Positions 34,166-46,245 of a DNA stretch of 64,000 bases are shown here, piece by piece. Positions within the stretch are counted from its first letter, which is position 1, and every line of letters starts with the position of its first letter. The DNA is from Parapristionchus giblindavisi (lineage: Eukaryota; Nematoda; Chromadorea; Rhabditida; Diplogasteridae), in assembly GCA_943737045.1 (NCBI GenBank), contig CALSFV010000452.1, positions 1-64,000 of the forward strand, given 5' to 3'. Both the position numbers and the translations under genes were made by a program. The notes below the pieces were generated by a model that saw only the letters and a list, made by a program, of their open reading frames with translations, was not told where the DNA came from and did not search any database.

Positions 34166-34400
34166 GGAGAGGGATAGAAGGAGAGAGTTGAGACACTCCT
34201 CTGTGAAGTTGAACCTACCCGATTTCCTTTTTTTGCCTGAATCGACTGAACAGTCTGTATTTTACATCCTCCCTAACTGTCCTAGATTGTAAGTCATAGA
34301 GCGGGCCAGAGACAGAGAAGTCGAGAGAGAGAAAGAGGCGAGTGAGGAATGGAGAGGAGAGAGAAGGGAGAGAGAGAGAGGTAGAGAATGGGGATATGCC
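34131..34400. repeat. GA-rich microsatellite
   Basis: (GA)n at 34131-34162 and looser AGAGAG runs to 34382. Confidence 0.8.
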
Positions 34401-34630
34401 AAGTGCCATTTCCGCTCCAGTGCTCCATTGCACTATCCCTTCATACCGTTCATTTGATCTCGCCGTAATCCTATTTTATCCTCTTTCTCTTCTTTTTCTT
34501 CTCTTGACTTTTCATTGTTCAAACTTTATTTCATTTTACTTGTATTTAGAAGACGCTACAGTAGTAACGTTGTGATCACACAATCATACTTTTTCCTCTG
34601 TCTTAGTCACATATTATGAGGGCGTTTTCT

Positions 34631-34743
34631 TATGCACTGTTACATTTGTCTTACGTGTCTACACCGTAAACCCCTCCGTGGCCTCTCCGACGTGGCGGAG
34701 GGGGGTTACGGCGTAGACACGTAACGCAAATGTAACAGTGCAT
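34631..34743. mobile_element. Fold-back MITE with ATGCACTGTTACATTTG ends
   Basis: Nearly perfect hairpin; inner arms TTACGTGTCTAC / GTAGACACGTAA and CCCCTCCG / CGGAGGGG. Single copy in this window. Confidence 0.85.
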
Positions 34744-35459
34744 TAATGTCGATTTTGTAAGAAATTATCTAATGTCAAATAAGCTGGTGGTATTTGAGGA
34801 TTCAAATAAGGAAAATGTGTAGCACCACCGAAACACAGTATTGCATTCCTTCTCTTTTTCAAATAAAATATAAACCCTGAATTTTTCGCTCTGTGATAAT
34901 TCGCGATCTAGGATTGTATCTCGCACATATCCATATCCACCCTATCTCCTGAAAATGAGAAAGTTCAACTCAATATTTGGGAAATATTCTTTCTCTTTTT
35001 TGGAAATAGTGTGAGAGATAAGGACGATTGTTGTTCATGATTGTGAAGTACTGTTGATTTGTTGTTTTGTTTTTTTTTTAGCATATTAGACGCAAATTCC
35101 GATGTGCTCGGTTCTAAAACAAACTATATACCCGATAAATAAATAGATAAATAAATTTATACCCTTTGGGCATGAAATGAGAGATGGGATAGGCACGACT
35201 ATGCACCTTTGATCTTCTTCTTTATTCATGCATAATTCACGCATATAGCCCTTACCGAGTAGCACGAGCGTATCCATTTCCTTGCATTCACCATCCTTCG
35301 CATAATTCCACATTACCATATTTTGGGTCTTTTCGTGACTATATCTTATTTTTTAAATAAATATACGGTGCAAAAATAGTATAATTGTTGGAAATGTTGT
35401 CGTGTTGAGGAAGGAATGCACCATCACAATTCTCTCTTATCCGACAATTCACTACAAAA

Positions 35460-35548
35460 ACGACACCCCAAGCTAATTTGACACTCTCCGCTCTAGCCAC
35501 TCTCTCTCTCGCTTTCCTTGTCTACGATAAAGTATGGCCAATGCGTTT
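35460..35548. mobile_element. MITE family B copy
   Basis: Left arm ACACCCCAAGCTAATTTGAC and centre CTCGCTTTCCTTGTCTACG are intact; the right arm is cut short. Confidence 0.75.
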
Positions 35549-35784
35549 ATAGAGCGCATGCACCTGTCTATATGTTCGTTCGTCTGTTTGTTTGTGCGTC
35601 TGTCTGTCTATTTCATCAGAGACATCCATCACTCTTCTGTACTCTCCGTTCACGAGATTCCACACATTTTTAATTTAATTTAATCGATCATGACAACGAC
35701 AACAAATGTGACAACAAGTGATGAATAAATAGTGCGAATTATGTTGAGGAGAGGGAAGGAGAGAGGGAGGGCTCACTGTTCACG

Positions 35785-35905
35785 TTAAAGGGGCAGAAAC
35801 CTTTGTCAACGGTCTCTTCAGCGCTCTACGCTCTCTCGTTGTTAGAGAACAGAGAAATAGTGTGCGCAATGAAGAGACCATTGAGAGAGGTCACTCTCCC
35901 TTTAA
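35785..35905. mobile_element. MITE family A, copy 3
   Basis: TTAA at both ends. Very like copy 2 in the middle (ACGCTCTCTCGTTGTTAGAG). Confidence 0.9.
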
Positions 35906-36102
35906 CATTCGCAATATGACCATACTCGTGAGAAAACAAAATATGAAACTAGCCTGGCTAATCCGAAAATGCGTTGGTCGCGAGAACGCTAACAAAGTTT
36001 CAAGAAACCCTTGAAAGCTGCACGGATGCCCCCTGGGGAGGTCTCCCCCGTGCAGAAAGAACGGGACCACAATGGAAATAGAAATTGAATGAAACCCATG
36101 AG

Positions 36103-36370
36103 GTTATAGAGAGAGAGAGAGAGAGAGAGAATGGGAAGGAGGGAGAGAGAGAGGGGGGAGGGGAGAGATTTAGAGTGAAAAACGAAATTGAAAGAATAGA
36201 AAAAGTTGAAGAGATAGAGAAACAGATGAGCTCTATTTTCCATGAGAGAGAGAGAGAAATGTGATCTACTAGGAAAGAGAGAGTGAGAGATAGGAGGAGA
36301 GGGAGAGAGAGGGAGAGTGGGAAGAGAGAGAGGGAGAGGGACAGAGACAGAGAGAGAGCGAGAGATAGAG
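36103..36370. repeat. GA-rich microsatellite cluster
   Basis: (GA)n at 36109-36130 and again 36243-36370. Confidence 0.8.
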
Positions 36371-37013
36371 TATTTCAAATTGTTCGAAGTTTCACTCTTA
36401 CCCTCCTGCTTTCGATTCTATAGTATTCATTATTTAAATCATTCTAAATTGTTTCTATTCTTCCTTTTCAGAGCATTTAATACATTTTTTAATACACGTT
36501 TATCAAGAGCAATAAAGGTATCTGATGTGCCACTGTGCTGCAAGAGCGTATTCGACTTGACCTCAATGTCAGCTCCGTTCATGACCTCCCATATTTCAAA
36601 TTAGCTTCTTTTTGGAACAATTACGTTTCTGTTATTGTGCTAGTGTACTTATTATTACTGGAGACTGTAATTTTCCCTGAAATAATATTCCCCAAAACGA
36701 AAAAGAAAAAAAGAAGAAAAAGCAAATTGCTGGCGCAGAAAGTAACCAAACCAATTTTGTCTGACCCACTGCCAATTGACTGAAAAGGAACGATTCGCTT
36801 CTCCAAGTTTCTCAAATATGAGGCAGTTGCTCTCTCTTATGTGAATCATGGAGTGAAAAATCTCTTATTTTAGAACCTTCAAATAGCGAATCCTGCGAAA
36901 TACTGAGACCATTCACTTTGAGTGCAGGAACAATCTTTTTTCGTATCTCCTATCTTGGTCTTCAATAAAATTAGCCCAATGTTTATTCTCAACCATCTTA
37001 CATGGATCCCACT

Positions 37014-37180
37014 CTCCGCCTCTGCTTCTCTCTCTCCCTCCCTCTCTCTCTCCCTCTCCCTCTCTCTCCCCCTCTCCCTCTCCCTCTCCCTCTCCCTCTC
37101 TCTCCCCCTCTCCCTCTCCCTCTCCCTCTCCCTCTCCCTCTCCCTCTCCCTCTTCCTTATCCAGAGAGAGAGAGAGAGGG
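37014..37180. repeat. (CCCTCT)n array
   Basis: Complementary-strand relative of the array at the left end of the window; ends in (AG)n. Confidence 0.9.
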
Positions 37181-37446
37181 AGAATGAATCGTAGTTGCAT
37201 ACACGTAGTACTTTCTCATCAACGTCAGCGGCCCAATCATCATCGCATTCGAATTATTACTACTATCTTTTCAAGCAATTTTTTTCCTAAATATGCTAAA
37301 AAATATGCTAAAATCAAAAATTTGCTCTACAATTCTTTAAGATTTTGCATCGTCATTGCTTTTAATTTCGTCAATGATCCCTTAATTCATCTCACGCACT
37401 TTTTATGTTCTCTGCAAACACTGCTAGTAGAAGAAGGATTGGATCT

Positions 37447-37548
37447 TTAAAGGTGCATCCTGACAAAATCTTACTCTCAGCTCTGGCCACACTCTCTCGC
37501 TTTCCTTGCCTACGAGAGAGTGTTACCAGAGCGGTGTGTGTACAATTA
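37447..37548. mobile_element. MITE family B copy
   Basis: TTTAAAGGTGCATCC left end; GCTCTGGCCACACTCTCTCG / CGAGAGAGTGTTACCAGAGC arms; ends at ATTAA. Confidence 0.8.
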
Positions 37549-38398
37549 AAACTGATTAACCCTGGAGCATGTCACATGACCAAGGAATGGCTGACATCAA
37601 TTCGCAATATTCTCGCTCGTATTTTGCACCTCAGCTTCCATCATCCACATTAGCATCTTCCGTCGCTTCCTCTCATCATCTTTCTGTCCCTATTTTTTCT
37701 ATTTCCATTTTAAAACGCTATCTTATGCTGATTATTGTACGCCTATTTATTGAGTATAATTACTGATTTTAATATTCATTTTAAGATACCCGTTGTTAAC
37801 ATGTTGTGCCCAAAACTTGTGAAAAAAAGAAAGGAAATGGAAAAGGTCCGAGAGACTGTGTAAAGTAAGGAGAGTTATGTTTCTTTTCTTTTCGCATCAA
37901 CTTTTAAAAAAAGGTTATTATTATTGATATGATTGTAATATATATTTTATTCAATCTGCATATTTCAATGTCAGCATAACCATAGTTGTTTGTGGGGATA
38001 CGACACGATACCCACGTCTCATCCCAATAAAATGCTATCCCCCCCCCCCCTCAATGTTAGGCCCTGCACCCAACAATTCGCATTATGGATTGGGCATTTT
38101 GCATTTTGGGGAAAAATATTTTGGGCGAAACTGTGTTCGATTTGATTTTTTGATTTGGGAGGTTTCTTTTTTAATTCGATTTGGGTTTGATTTTTAAACG
38201 ATTTTGGGCGAAACCTCGGTCTAGGAGGTTGTTCGCACTCCTCCCTCTAACGTCATGCGCTAGACGATGAAGATTTAGGATCGACAAACTTCAAAAATGG
38301 AATAAGAAAGGATAGATCGGATTCCACTCTGGGAAGGGAATAATCTAATCCCTGAAACTACTTGGATGCGTTGTTTATCATCAACGTTTCCTGGTTAA

Positions 38399-38508
38399 AA
38401 CGAGCTAATTTGAAACTCTCCGCTCTGGCTAAACTCTCTCGCTTTCTTTGTCTGCCAGAGAGTATTGTCAATGCGGAGAGTAAAATTAGCTTGGGTGCGC
38501 CTTCAAGA
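38399..38508. mobile_element. MITE family B copy
   Basis: GAGCTAATTTGAAACTCTCC to GTAAAATTAGCTTGGGTGCG. Confidence 0.85.
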
Positions 38509-38938
38509 GCTACCTACTCTTTTACGCTTGCGAAATATTGCAAATTTCTTTTAGCTCTTTGAAAAGAAAAGAAAAATTCTCCCGTTTTACTCTCTGGCCT
38601 CATTTTCGTTTCTTTTCATTACTCTCGAATTCCACTATTAATTCCACGAAAGATTATTTCTCTCGGAAACTTTTCTCGCTAAGGTCAATCTCAGTATATT
38701 TCCGTGCAAACTCGATGTTGTTGAGCTACAACCCAGTGTTGTTGTCTAGACTCAACGCGGTGTTGTTTGAGTACAACCCTGAGTTGTTGTCTGGTCTTCG
38801 GTCTTATCTTGCTGTTCCTGTTTGTGGGAAATGAACGTTGATCATGCATTTCTTATATCGTCCCACTATCGCATTATGTGAATGTTTTTTTCGTGTTTTC
38901 GTTCTTCATCTATGCTTACGGAAAATTCAGCCCGGTTT

Positions 38939-39054
38939 AAAGTTACCCTAGCTAATTTGACGCTCTCCGCTCTCGTCACACTCTCTCGTCTGCGAGATAA
39001 AATTGCCATAGCGGAGAGTTTCAAATTAGCTCGGTGTGTGCCTGTAAAGGAATA
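38939..39054. mobile_element. MITE family B copy
   Basis: Left arm TAAAGTTACCCTAGCTAATT; right arm CAAATTAGCTCGGTGTGTGCC then TGTAAAGG. Confidence 0.85.
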
Positions 39055-39193
39055 ATCCAGCGTTAGGAACCAGGAACTAATTATATCTCTTGAATACATG
39101 TGAATAATAGATAGGTTATGACAAAAGTAGCGTGACCACGTTTCCTCCTTCTATTTCTGTTCCTCATCTAATGGAGATGACGTCGGTGATGGA

Positions 39194-39403
39194 GAGGGTT
39201 GGGAATGAAGGAGAGGGAGAGGGAGAGAAGAGGAAGAGAAAGGGGAGAGGGAGAGGAAGAGAAAGGGGGAGAGGGAGAATAATCAGAAGAGGTAGATCGA
39301 GAGGGAGGGGTGCAGGAGAGGTAGAGGTAGAGGGAGAGGAGAAGGATTTAGATGTAGATCGAGAGGGAGAAGGAGAGGTAGAGGTAGAGGTAGAGGTAGA
39401 GGA
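39194..39403. repeat. GGGAGA/GGTAGA array
   Basis: Hexamer-based, with a stretch of four GGTAGA at 39376-39402. Confidence 0.9.
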
Positions 39404-39622
39404 GCATTCAAATGTAATGAAAGAAGGGCGAAGATACAAAACACAAACATAGATGCCAGGAATAGCCAACATTCAACATTCCAGAACGGAACACATTCCT
39501 AGAATATACTATTATAAGCGAAATATGTAATAGTTAAACATGCAAATGTACTCATAAAATTAGAAATTAATGTATCAAAAGTAGTTATTAGTTGGGGCGA
39601 GATTCACTGCACCTTTTATTGT

Positions 39623-39738
39623 TCAAGGAACACTTATTTGAAACTATCCTGCAGACAATATTCTCTCGTAGACAAGGAAAGCGAGAGAGCGCTGCCAGAG
39701 CGGAGAGTTTCATATTTTATGGGGTATCCCTTTAACAA
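39623..39738. mobile_element. MITE family B copy
   Basis: Centre in reverse orientation (CTCTCGTAGACAAGGAAAGC); right end TTTATGGGGTATCCCTTTAAC. Confidence 0.75.
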
Positions 39739-39799
39739 TCACCGATCGTGTGTGAAACGACTGTTATACGAATCCCTTTTCTTTTGCCAAATTTTATCA

Positions 39800-39872
39800 T
39801 TATTTGTCTGTCGCGCGTGTGTCGCTCAAACTGTCATCTGGTAAGTCTATCATGTTTAGCTATTCATTGCAC
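39800..39872 (+). repeat. Dispersed repeat, second copy near 25165-25235
   Basis: Both carry TCAAACTGTCATCTG and, a little further on, CATGTTTAGCTATTCATTG. Confidence 0.55.
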
Positions 39873-40384
39873 TCTCTCATATTTTAGTTGTATGTGGAAA
39901 TCTTTAGGTCAGTTAGTCCCCTTAGAATCTTTGCCTGACAATAAGCGAAGAGTGCGAACGCAGGGTTAATAATAATAATAATAATAAATATTTATCGCAT
40001 CTTTCAATTGGATGGCAAAGTTAAAAATAGTTGATAGTACACGTGATAAAATAAGAAGAAGCGAAAAGAACTGTAACAGCTAGGTCACAGTATTAAATTA
40101 CGAACATAAGAACTAAAGTACACAGGGTTTGCACAGTTACAATTGAATTATCTAAAGAGTTCCCTTGAAAAAGTTCCATGGTTGTTAAATCTTAAATCTT
40201 CTGTTAAATCTTCGTTGAATCTGTCCAATTTGCAATCTATCACTCCATTGTCTTATGTTGCCACAGTTGCGACATAGTATTTTATGTGCACTATAGATTT
40301 CACCCTATTTGTATTTGTTTTCCGCCACTGTCACCACATAAATAAATATTATTATGGTTCGTGGTTCTAATGGGGCTCCTGGCA

Positions 40385-40505
40385 CAGTGTTCTCTAGACT
40401 TTGAAAGCCAAATCCACCGCTCATCATAGAAAATCTCTCAAATACAACGGTCTTTCGCTTGTTTGGCTATCAAAGAACAATTGCTTGAATCAGAATACTG
40501 TGCTG
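40385..40505 (-). mobile_element. MITE family I, copy 3 (reverse orientation)
   Basis: Reverse reading begins CACAGTATTCTGATTCAAGC and includes ATTTGAGAGATTTTCTATG. Confidence 0.6.
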
Positions 40506-40774
40506 GAGGTCGTGGACCCTTGGTTCTCCTGTTCAAGCCGCCAACGATCACCTCATAGTCCCATGTCCTACTAGTGTCAATCAAAGAACATCGAAACCTT
40601 GTGCGATATTGGAAGGGCCCATAGAGTTTACGCAGATCTATTTAGCCAAGATCACACAGTTCAAATCACCTATTGTATGATTTCCCCCCTTGATCATAAA
40701 TCGAATTAGCGCCGATGATTGATTGCCTAACTCGAATTAGGATTCCATACTCTCATGATCTTTTCGCAAGTTGC

Positions 40775-40890
40775 CACTGTACTGTCAAACTGCCCCCACC
40801 CTAAACCGATATCGCTACCAACGCGACGGACATCCATCAACCCCTTTGATATTCGTTTTAATGTCAATACGATGGAATAAAGAATGAGAA
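40775..40890 (+). mobile_element. LINE-like 3' tail
   Basis: ACCGATATCGCTACCAACGCG, ACGGACATCCATCA and GATGGAATAAAGAATGAGAA; upstream GCCACTGTACTGTCAAACTGC matches the other tails. Confidence 0.6.
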
Positions 40891-41759
40891 GAAAGTTTTC
40901 AATTGCGATCCGAGGAAGCTCTCCTTGTTTTAGACGCTCTCTCGCCCATTTGCGTTATGTTGCTTTTCTATCCTCGATTTTTCATCCGCTGTTGTTTCTT
41001 ACTTGGCACCTGGTACCTGGTCTGCTGCTGTCGATTTGAAGCTTTCGATGAATGAAATATATTATAGTATAATTTCCCTACACCTTGTTAGTTGCTTGCC
41101 GTTGTTTTTTGATTGGCTTCTGTTCAAATGTTGCGAAATTAAAAATACAATATTCTTTCTCGACGTCATTATTTCTGTGGCTCAAAGGGCTTAGCATCAC
41201 ACGGTAGCTACTTTCTCCTTCTCTCACAATACTTCCCATAAATAATTCTGCGACATCCGATAGCCCTAGCACTCTCTCTTACTCCTCACATTCTTCTTAC
41301 AACTTGTACCGAATGTGTTTCTCTCCGTATTCGTAGTTGTGCTCCATCCGGATCGGCATCCGGCAATTAGTATTCCCACAGCCGGAGTTATGACGTATGA
41401 TGAGTGGAACTCATTTTTTCTCATTGTTACTGCTTTGTGTTGATTAGAGAGCACTATGTGGTCAACAAACGGCTTTCACCAATCGATATTCACATCCGGC
41501 ATATGGAACAACTCCGGCTGGCGATACGCTAATTGCCGGATGGTCGATATCTTGATTATATTATGTAGATCTTCTGCGTTGGCCGGTATGTTCCACTGAA
41601 AATTTTGGATAATAAATGGAGTTTGATTTTCGAAACTACTGTCCCTGAAAGTGACTTGACTCTCTACCCTGTAGAGTGTCATGACCATTTATGTTGACTT
41701 ATGTAAAAATAAGTTCAAAGACCACTCTACATCGCAATTCTTGTTACGTAGAGTGATTG

Positions 41760-41872
41760 TTGAACACTAGGAGATGCTACTTCTCCGCGCTCTGGCAACA
41801 CTCTCGCAGACGAAGAAAGCGTGCGAGGTTTTGGCCAAATCCGAGATTTTTAAACTAGGGTCTTGCCTTTAA
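41760..41872. mobile_element. MITE family B copy abutting a family A copy
   Basis: Diverged. CTCGCAGACGAAGAAAGCG centre; its right end CTTGCCTTTAAA shares TTAA with the next element. Confidence 0.65.
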
Positions 41873-41992
41873 AGGGAGCTTTCACCTCTCTCTCTACGGT
41901 TTCTACGTTGTACACACCATTTCTCTGTTCTCTAACAACGAGAGAGCGTAGACCGTTGAAGAGACCGTTGAAAAAGGTGTAAGCCTCTTTAA
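41869..41992. mobile_element. MITE family A, copy 4
   Basis: TTAA both ends; arms GGGAGCTTTCACCTCTCTC / AAAAAGGTGTAAGCCTC. Second case of a B-A tandem. Confidence 0.85.
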
Positions 41993-42159
41993 ACAACGCT
42001 CGATGATGAATTAGACTCTGCAAATCTTCTGCATTGCTCATTTCATTAGCCTGAAATCTCATATTATTTGCCACCTCCTCCCCTATCCCCATCATACTAC
42101 GACTCTATTCTTCTTCATTGTCTGCTATTCTTTTTTTCGCCTCTCCATCACCCTAGCTC

Positions 42160-42242
42160 TCTGAATCTCTCTCTGTCTCCTCTCTCTCTCTCCTCTATCT
42201 CTCCCTCGCGCGCTCTCTCTCTCTCGCTCTCTCGCTCTCTCC

Positions 42243-42277
<35 letters not shown>

Positions 42278-42288
42278 CCTCTCTCGCT

Positions 42289-42367
<79 letters not shown>

Positions 42368-42390
42368 CCTCGCTCTCTATTCTCCATCGC
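42160..42390. repeat. (CT)n microsatellite
   Basis: Pure CT for about 60 bp at 42299-42360 within a longer CT/CCCTCT tract. Confidence 0.95.
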
Positions 42391-42464
42391 CCCCTTCACC
42401 TTTCGTCCACAGGCCTATTATTGAGATTCTGTTCTATTATAATTGATGTCTTTTTTTCGTTTCA

Positions 42465-42535
42465 CCTTCTTTCGCTTTCTTTGTCAGCGAGAGAGTAATG
42501 CTAATCAGATAGTTAAAACTTACCTGTGCTTTCAA
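42465..42535. mobile_element. MITE family B fragment
   Basis: Only the centre CGCTTTCTTTGTCAGCGAGAG and part of the right arm remain. Confidence 0.5.
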
Positions 42536-42816
42536 AGAGATTTTTACATTTAGTTCGTCGTTTTGGGTAATTAAAAATCGTCTCCTGAGTTGCGTAGATC
42601 GCTGATTCCAGAAGAAAATGAGCAAAAATTGCGAACGGAAGCACTTTTGCCCTTGCGAACCCTTGTGAACCCTTAACATCGAGCAATAGAGAACGAGCGG
42701 GTGCGGGTGATCTTGAAGAAGGCTGGAGGAGAAGGAAGAGAATTGGAGAAAGAAGAGAGCAACGGGGAAGATGCGATCTATTATAGCTGAGAGGGTGCAA
42801 GAGAGCGGCGAATGGC

Positions 42817-43020
42817 CTCTCTCTGGTATTTTCAAACTAGTAGTTTACTTATCATTCCCACTAGCCGTAGACTTGCAAGTCTAGTTAAACGTAAGTTTAC
42901 TAGAAGTGGTGTATATACTGTAATGCATTTCGTCAAATATTCTTTCACTTCTAGTAAACTAACAGGAAACTGCTAGTCTGTGACGTCACGTAAGTAAACT
43001 AATAGTTTGGAAATACTAGA
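42817..43020. mobile_element. MITE family G, copy 1
   Basis: Fold-back from TCTGGTATTTTCAAACTA to TAGTTTGGAAATACTAGAG. Interior GTAATGCATTTCGTCAAAT is shared with the copy inside 50825-51357. Confidence 0.75.
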
Positions 43021-44418
43021 GCTGTTCATCGTGTTCTTCACTCGTTTTAGGTAGTTCCTGTCAACTATGTCTCTAGCTGTGTTTGACTCTCTCAATCTGT
43101 CTCATAATATGTTCATTCTTTATTATTTATATATTTAAATATTTATTTAATTATGTAATTAATCTATGTATTTATTTATTCTCTGTCTCATTCTCGATCT
43201 TTCATTAGTCAAAGGTGTAATAATTAGAAGTGCGTTCGAGGAGGTGAAAATAGTGAGGGGAAGAGCTATAAATATTAGCGATGATTGAGCTCACAGATCT
43301 TTGGGGAGGGAATCCCCAAGTTAAAACGCGCTCTCTGTAAGGGCGGAGGGGGAAGGGCACAAAGTTTCAAAATCATCCTAGACCATTCATATTTGGTGTT
43401 TAGAGTCCCTAGGGGTGGGATACACTTCAGCCAAAAAATTGAAACGAATTATCGATTTTTGATCTACCAAAAGCGAAAAAATCAAATTGATTTTTTCCTA
43501 TCGTGTCATATATCATTCGAAAGAGCGTTGAAAGTTATGTAAAACTGACAGGTTTCAAAAGATTTCGTTCATTAGTTTTTGAGAAAAATCCGATTTTTCG
43601 AAAAAATGCAAGATTTTCTTCCTTTCGTTAAATAGCAGACCACTTTCCAGAAATCTCTTGTTCCTGCCCCTGCTAAAATATTGTGTAAAAATAGCAGGGC
43701 TATCCGAATAACACACTCATTTTAAAAATCTGCGTTCCGGAATATGACATATTGGCAAAAAACTAACGCTTTTTAGCGTTACAATTCTCGACGCAGGTTC
43801 GATTCCGGCTGCGGGTCAAAATTTTTGCAACTTTTTTTTAGTTCCGTTTTGGCTCCTAATCATCTTTTTTCGATGTTCTAGACTGTTTTAATTGGTTTTC
43901 ACAATACGCCACATGATTTCTAGTTATTTCAGTTGTTGTTTTTCTGTGACGAGAACTTATTTTATAATGCAGATCACTCAAATCGATGAAAGTATTGATC
44001 GTATAAAATACACTTGTTCATTTGGTACGAGAGTAGCCAGCCAGAGCTACAATGAATTTATATGTTTAGAGAGAAAGTCCAGATACTACGCAGATCAGAG
44101 AAAGTATGTAGAAGAGAAGGGAGATAAACGGGTTGATCGATAGAATACAGCAGCAAGGCAATTACACAAGTACATTTTAGACCGATCGATAAGATCGTTT
44201 TGTAACATCGCAAAAACAAGAATGGACTTTAGATCCGAATAGGAATACGAATATTTTCGTGAACAGACAGTGAGGACAGAAAGATAGCAAAAGTTGTTCT
44301 GCACACCATACATAAATTATTTTATACTAATTCAGCTTATTGATCGCAAGAATCATGAATGAATTATCCTTGATCGTGCATGCAAAGGCGCGAAATTTTG
44401 AAAATTGGAAAATTTTGC

Positions 44419-44483
44419 AATAGGTTACGAACCCGCGACGTTACGTTAACTAGACAGCGCTTTTACCACTACGCCACGCGATT
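44419..44483 (-). tRNA. tRNA-like sequence (SINE-type remnant)
   Basis: Reverse reading has an A-box-like GGCGTAGTGG, then GGTAAAAGCGCTGTCTAG and B-box-like GGGTTCGTAACC. Related to 60853-60923. The stems are too imperfect for a working tRNA. Confidence 0.4.
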
Positions 44484-44644
44484 GATGAATCTTCGTGATA
44501 AATTCTTGTATATCACATGTCCCTTGCATATCAGATATGTTATATTTTTGCATATACATTCGATAGCCTCCATCTTTAACACAAAAAAAGAAAACAAAGT
44601 AGAATTAGAGCGAAACGTTCTACAATCGATGTGGATAGCGATAA

Positions 44645-44882
44645 AGTAAATTTCGATATAGAATTGAGGAATTTGCTGAACGAATTGGATAATAGCGAAG
44701 TTTGATTCAATTGACGATGATGTGTTGATATTTTATGAAGATCTAATGGTCACTTCCATCAGAAGTAAATTTCGATATAGAATTGAGGAATTTGCTGAAC
44801 GAATTGGATAGTAGCGAAGTTTGATTCAATTGACGATGATGTGTTGATATTTTATGAAGATCTAATGGTCACTTCCATCAGA
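44645..44882 (+). repeat. 119-bp tandem duplication
   Basis: Two copies beginning AGTAAATTTCGATATAGAAT at 44645 and 44764, differing at one visible position. Confidence 0.95.
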
Positions 44883-45696
44883 AACAACATGAACGAATTT
44901 TTAAGGACGAAATAATTGAATTGGAGAATTAACCAATGTTAATTCAGTAAAGAAATATGTATTCAAATGATGACGATGTATGTGCTTGATTTCACAAATT
45001 TATCATTTGATAAACATGTTTAAAAATAGTAACTTCCACTTTCAGAAATCGTCACAGAAAAACAACAACTGAAATATCTAGAAATCATGTGGCGTATTGT
45101 GAAAACCAATTAAAACAGTCTAGAAACGAGAAAAAAAGATGATTAGGAGCCAAAACGGAACTTTAAAAAAGTTGCAAAAATGTTGACCCGCAGCCGGAAT
45201 CGAACCAGCGTCGAGAATTGTAACGCTAAAAAGCGTTAGTTTTTTGCCAATATGTCATATTCCGGAACGCAGATTTTTAAAATGAGTGTGTTATTCGGAT
45301 AGCCCTGCTATTTTTACACAATATTTTAGCAGGGGCAGGAACAAGAGATTTCTGGAAAGTGGTCTGCTATTTAACGAAAGGAAGAAAATCTTGCATTTTT
45401 TCGAAAAATCGGATTTTTCTCAAAAACTAATGAACGAAATCTTTTGAAACTTGTCAGTTTTACATAACTTTCAACGCTCTTTCGAATGATATATGACACG
45501 ATAGGAAAAAATCAATTTGATTTTTTCGCTTTTGGTAGATCAAAAATCGATAATTCGGGTCAATTTTTTGGCTGAAGTGTATCCCACCCCTAGGCACTCT
45601 AGTCACCAAATATGAATGGTCTAGGATGATTTTGAAACTTTGTGCCCTCCCCATGTCGCTACCCCTCCGCTGTTAGGGAGAGTGCGTTTTAATCTA

Positions 45697-45925
45697 ATGC
45701 GGTGTTAAAATCTTGGAAAAGTAGATGGAAAAGTGAAAAGTAGTGCTTATTTTGTGATTGTAAAAGTAGCTGGAAAAGTAGTAATCCAACTCTCGCGTAA
45801 AGGGTTTTTATTGTAAAAGTTTGCCAATTATGAAGATATGCCACTTTTCCAACTACTTTTACAAACACAAAATTAACACTACTTTTCACTTTTCCATCTA
45901 CTTTTACAAGATTTTAAACCCACAT
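45697..45925. mobile_element. MITE family C, copy 1
   Basis: Fold-back of AAAAGTAGATGGAAAAGTG units; starts ATGCGGTGTTAAAATCTTGG. Confidence 0.8.
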
Positions 45926-45928
45926 TAT

Positions 45929-45990
45929 CGATGATTGAGCTCACAGATCTTTGGGGAGGGAATCCCCAAGTTAATCTAATGCGGTGTTAA
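45929..45990 (+). repeat. Unoccupied paralogue of the TTAA insertion site
   Basis: CGATGATTGAGCTCACAG through AATCCCCAAG, a single TTAA (45971-45974), then TCTAATGCGGTGTTAAAATC. It equals the left flank of the 2.36-kb element joined to its right flank. Confidence 0.9.
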
Positions 45991-46183
45991 AATCTCGGAA
46001 AAGTAGATGGAAATGTGAAAAGTAGTGTTAATTTTGTGACTGGAAAAGTAGTTTAGCTTCGTAATTTCAGTGTAAAAGTTTGTAAATTATGAAGTATGCT
46101 ACTTTTTCAACTACTTTTACAATCACAAAATTAACGCCACTTTTCACTGTTCCATCTACTTTTCCGAGATTTTAACACCGCAT
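45979..46183. mobile_element. MITE family C, copy 2
   Basis: ATGCGGTGTTAAAATCTCGG to CCGAGATTTTAACACCGCAT, near-perfect 20-bp terminal inverted repeats. Confidence 0.88.
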
Positions 46184-46189
46184 AAGCTA

Positions 46190-46245
46190 AGTTCCTCTCC
46201 ATGCCCCCCTTCTCTCTCGTGGATAGAGAAGGCGAGAGAGTATGG
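46190..46245. mobile_element. MITE family B fragment
   Basis: TCTCTCGTGGATAGAGAAGG and GCGAGAGAGTATGGC only. Confidence 0.4.

Larger units (their letters stand above)
41003..42112 (-). pseudogene. Possible broken reverse-strand gene
   Basis: Protein-like open pieces at 41607-41477 (after ATTTTCAG; NIPANAEDLHNIIKISTI, donor GTGAAAG) and 42052-41995 (after ATTTCAG; ANEMSNAEDLQSLIHHRA). The two share the pattern AN-NAEDL--II. A family A MITE begins exactly at the end of the second piece. A third open piece lies at 41272-41078. I could not join them into one frame and recognise no family. Confidence 0.25.
43325..45688. mobile_element. 2.36-kb element with ~630-bp terminal inverted repeats, TTAA target
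   Basis: Left arm 43325-43952, right arm 45051-45688, closely matching inverted copies. Outer ends AACGCGCTCTCTG and GGGAGAGTGCGTT; TTAA at 43321-43324 and 45689-45692. Each arm holds a tRNA-like stretch with GGTTCGATTCC (43796) or its complement. The 1.1-kb core has a 119-bp tandem duplication and a second tRNA-like piece, but no transposase. A paralogous unoccupied site lies at 45929-45990. Confidence 0.9.

Noticed and set aside
43892..44143. 83-codon frame in the core of the 2.36-kb element as its transposase
   Set aside because: Too short, no catalytic motif, and half of it lies in the inverted arm.
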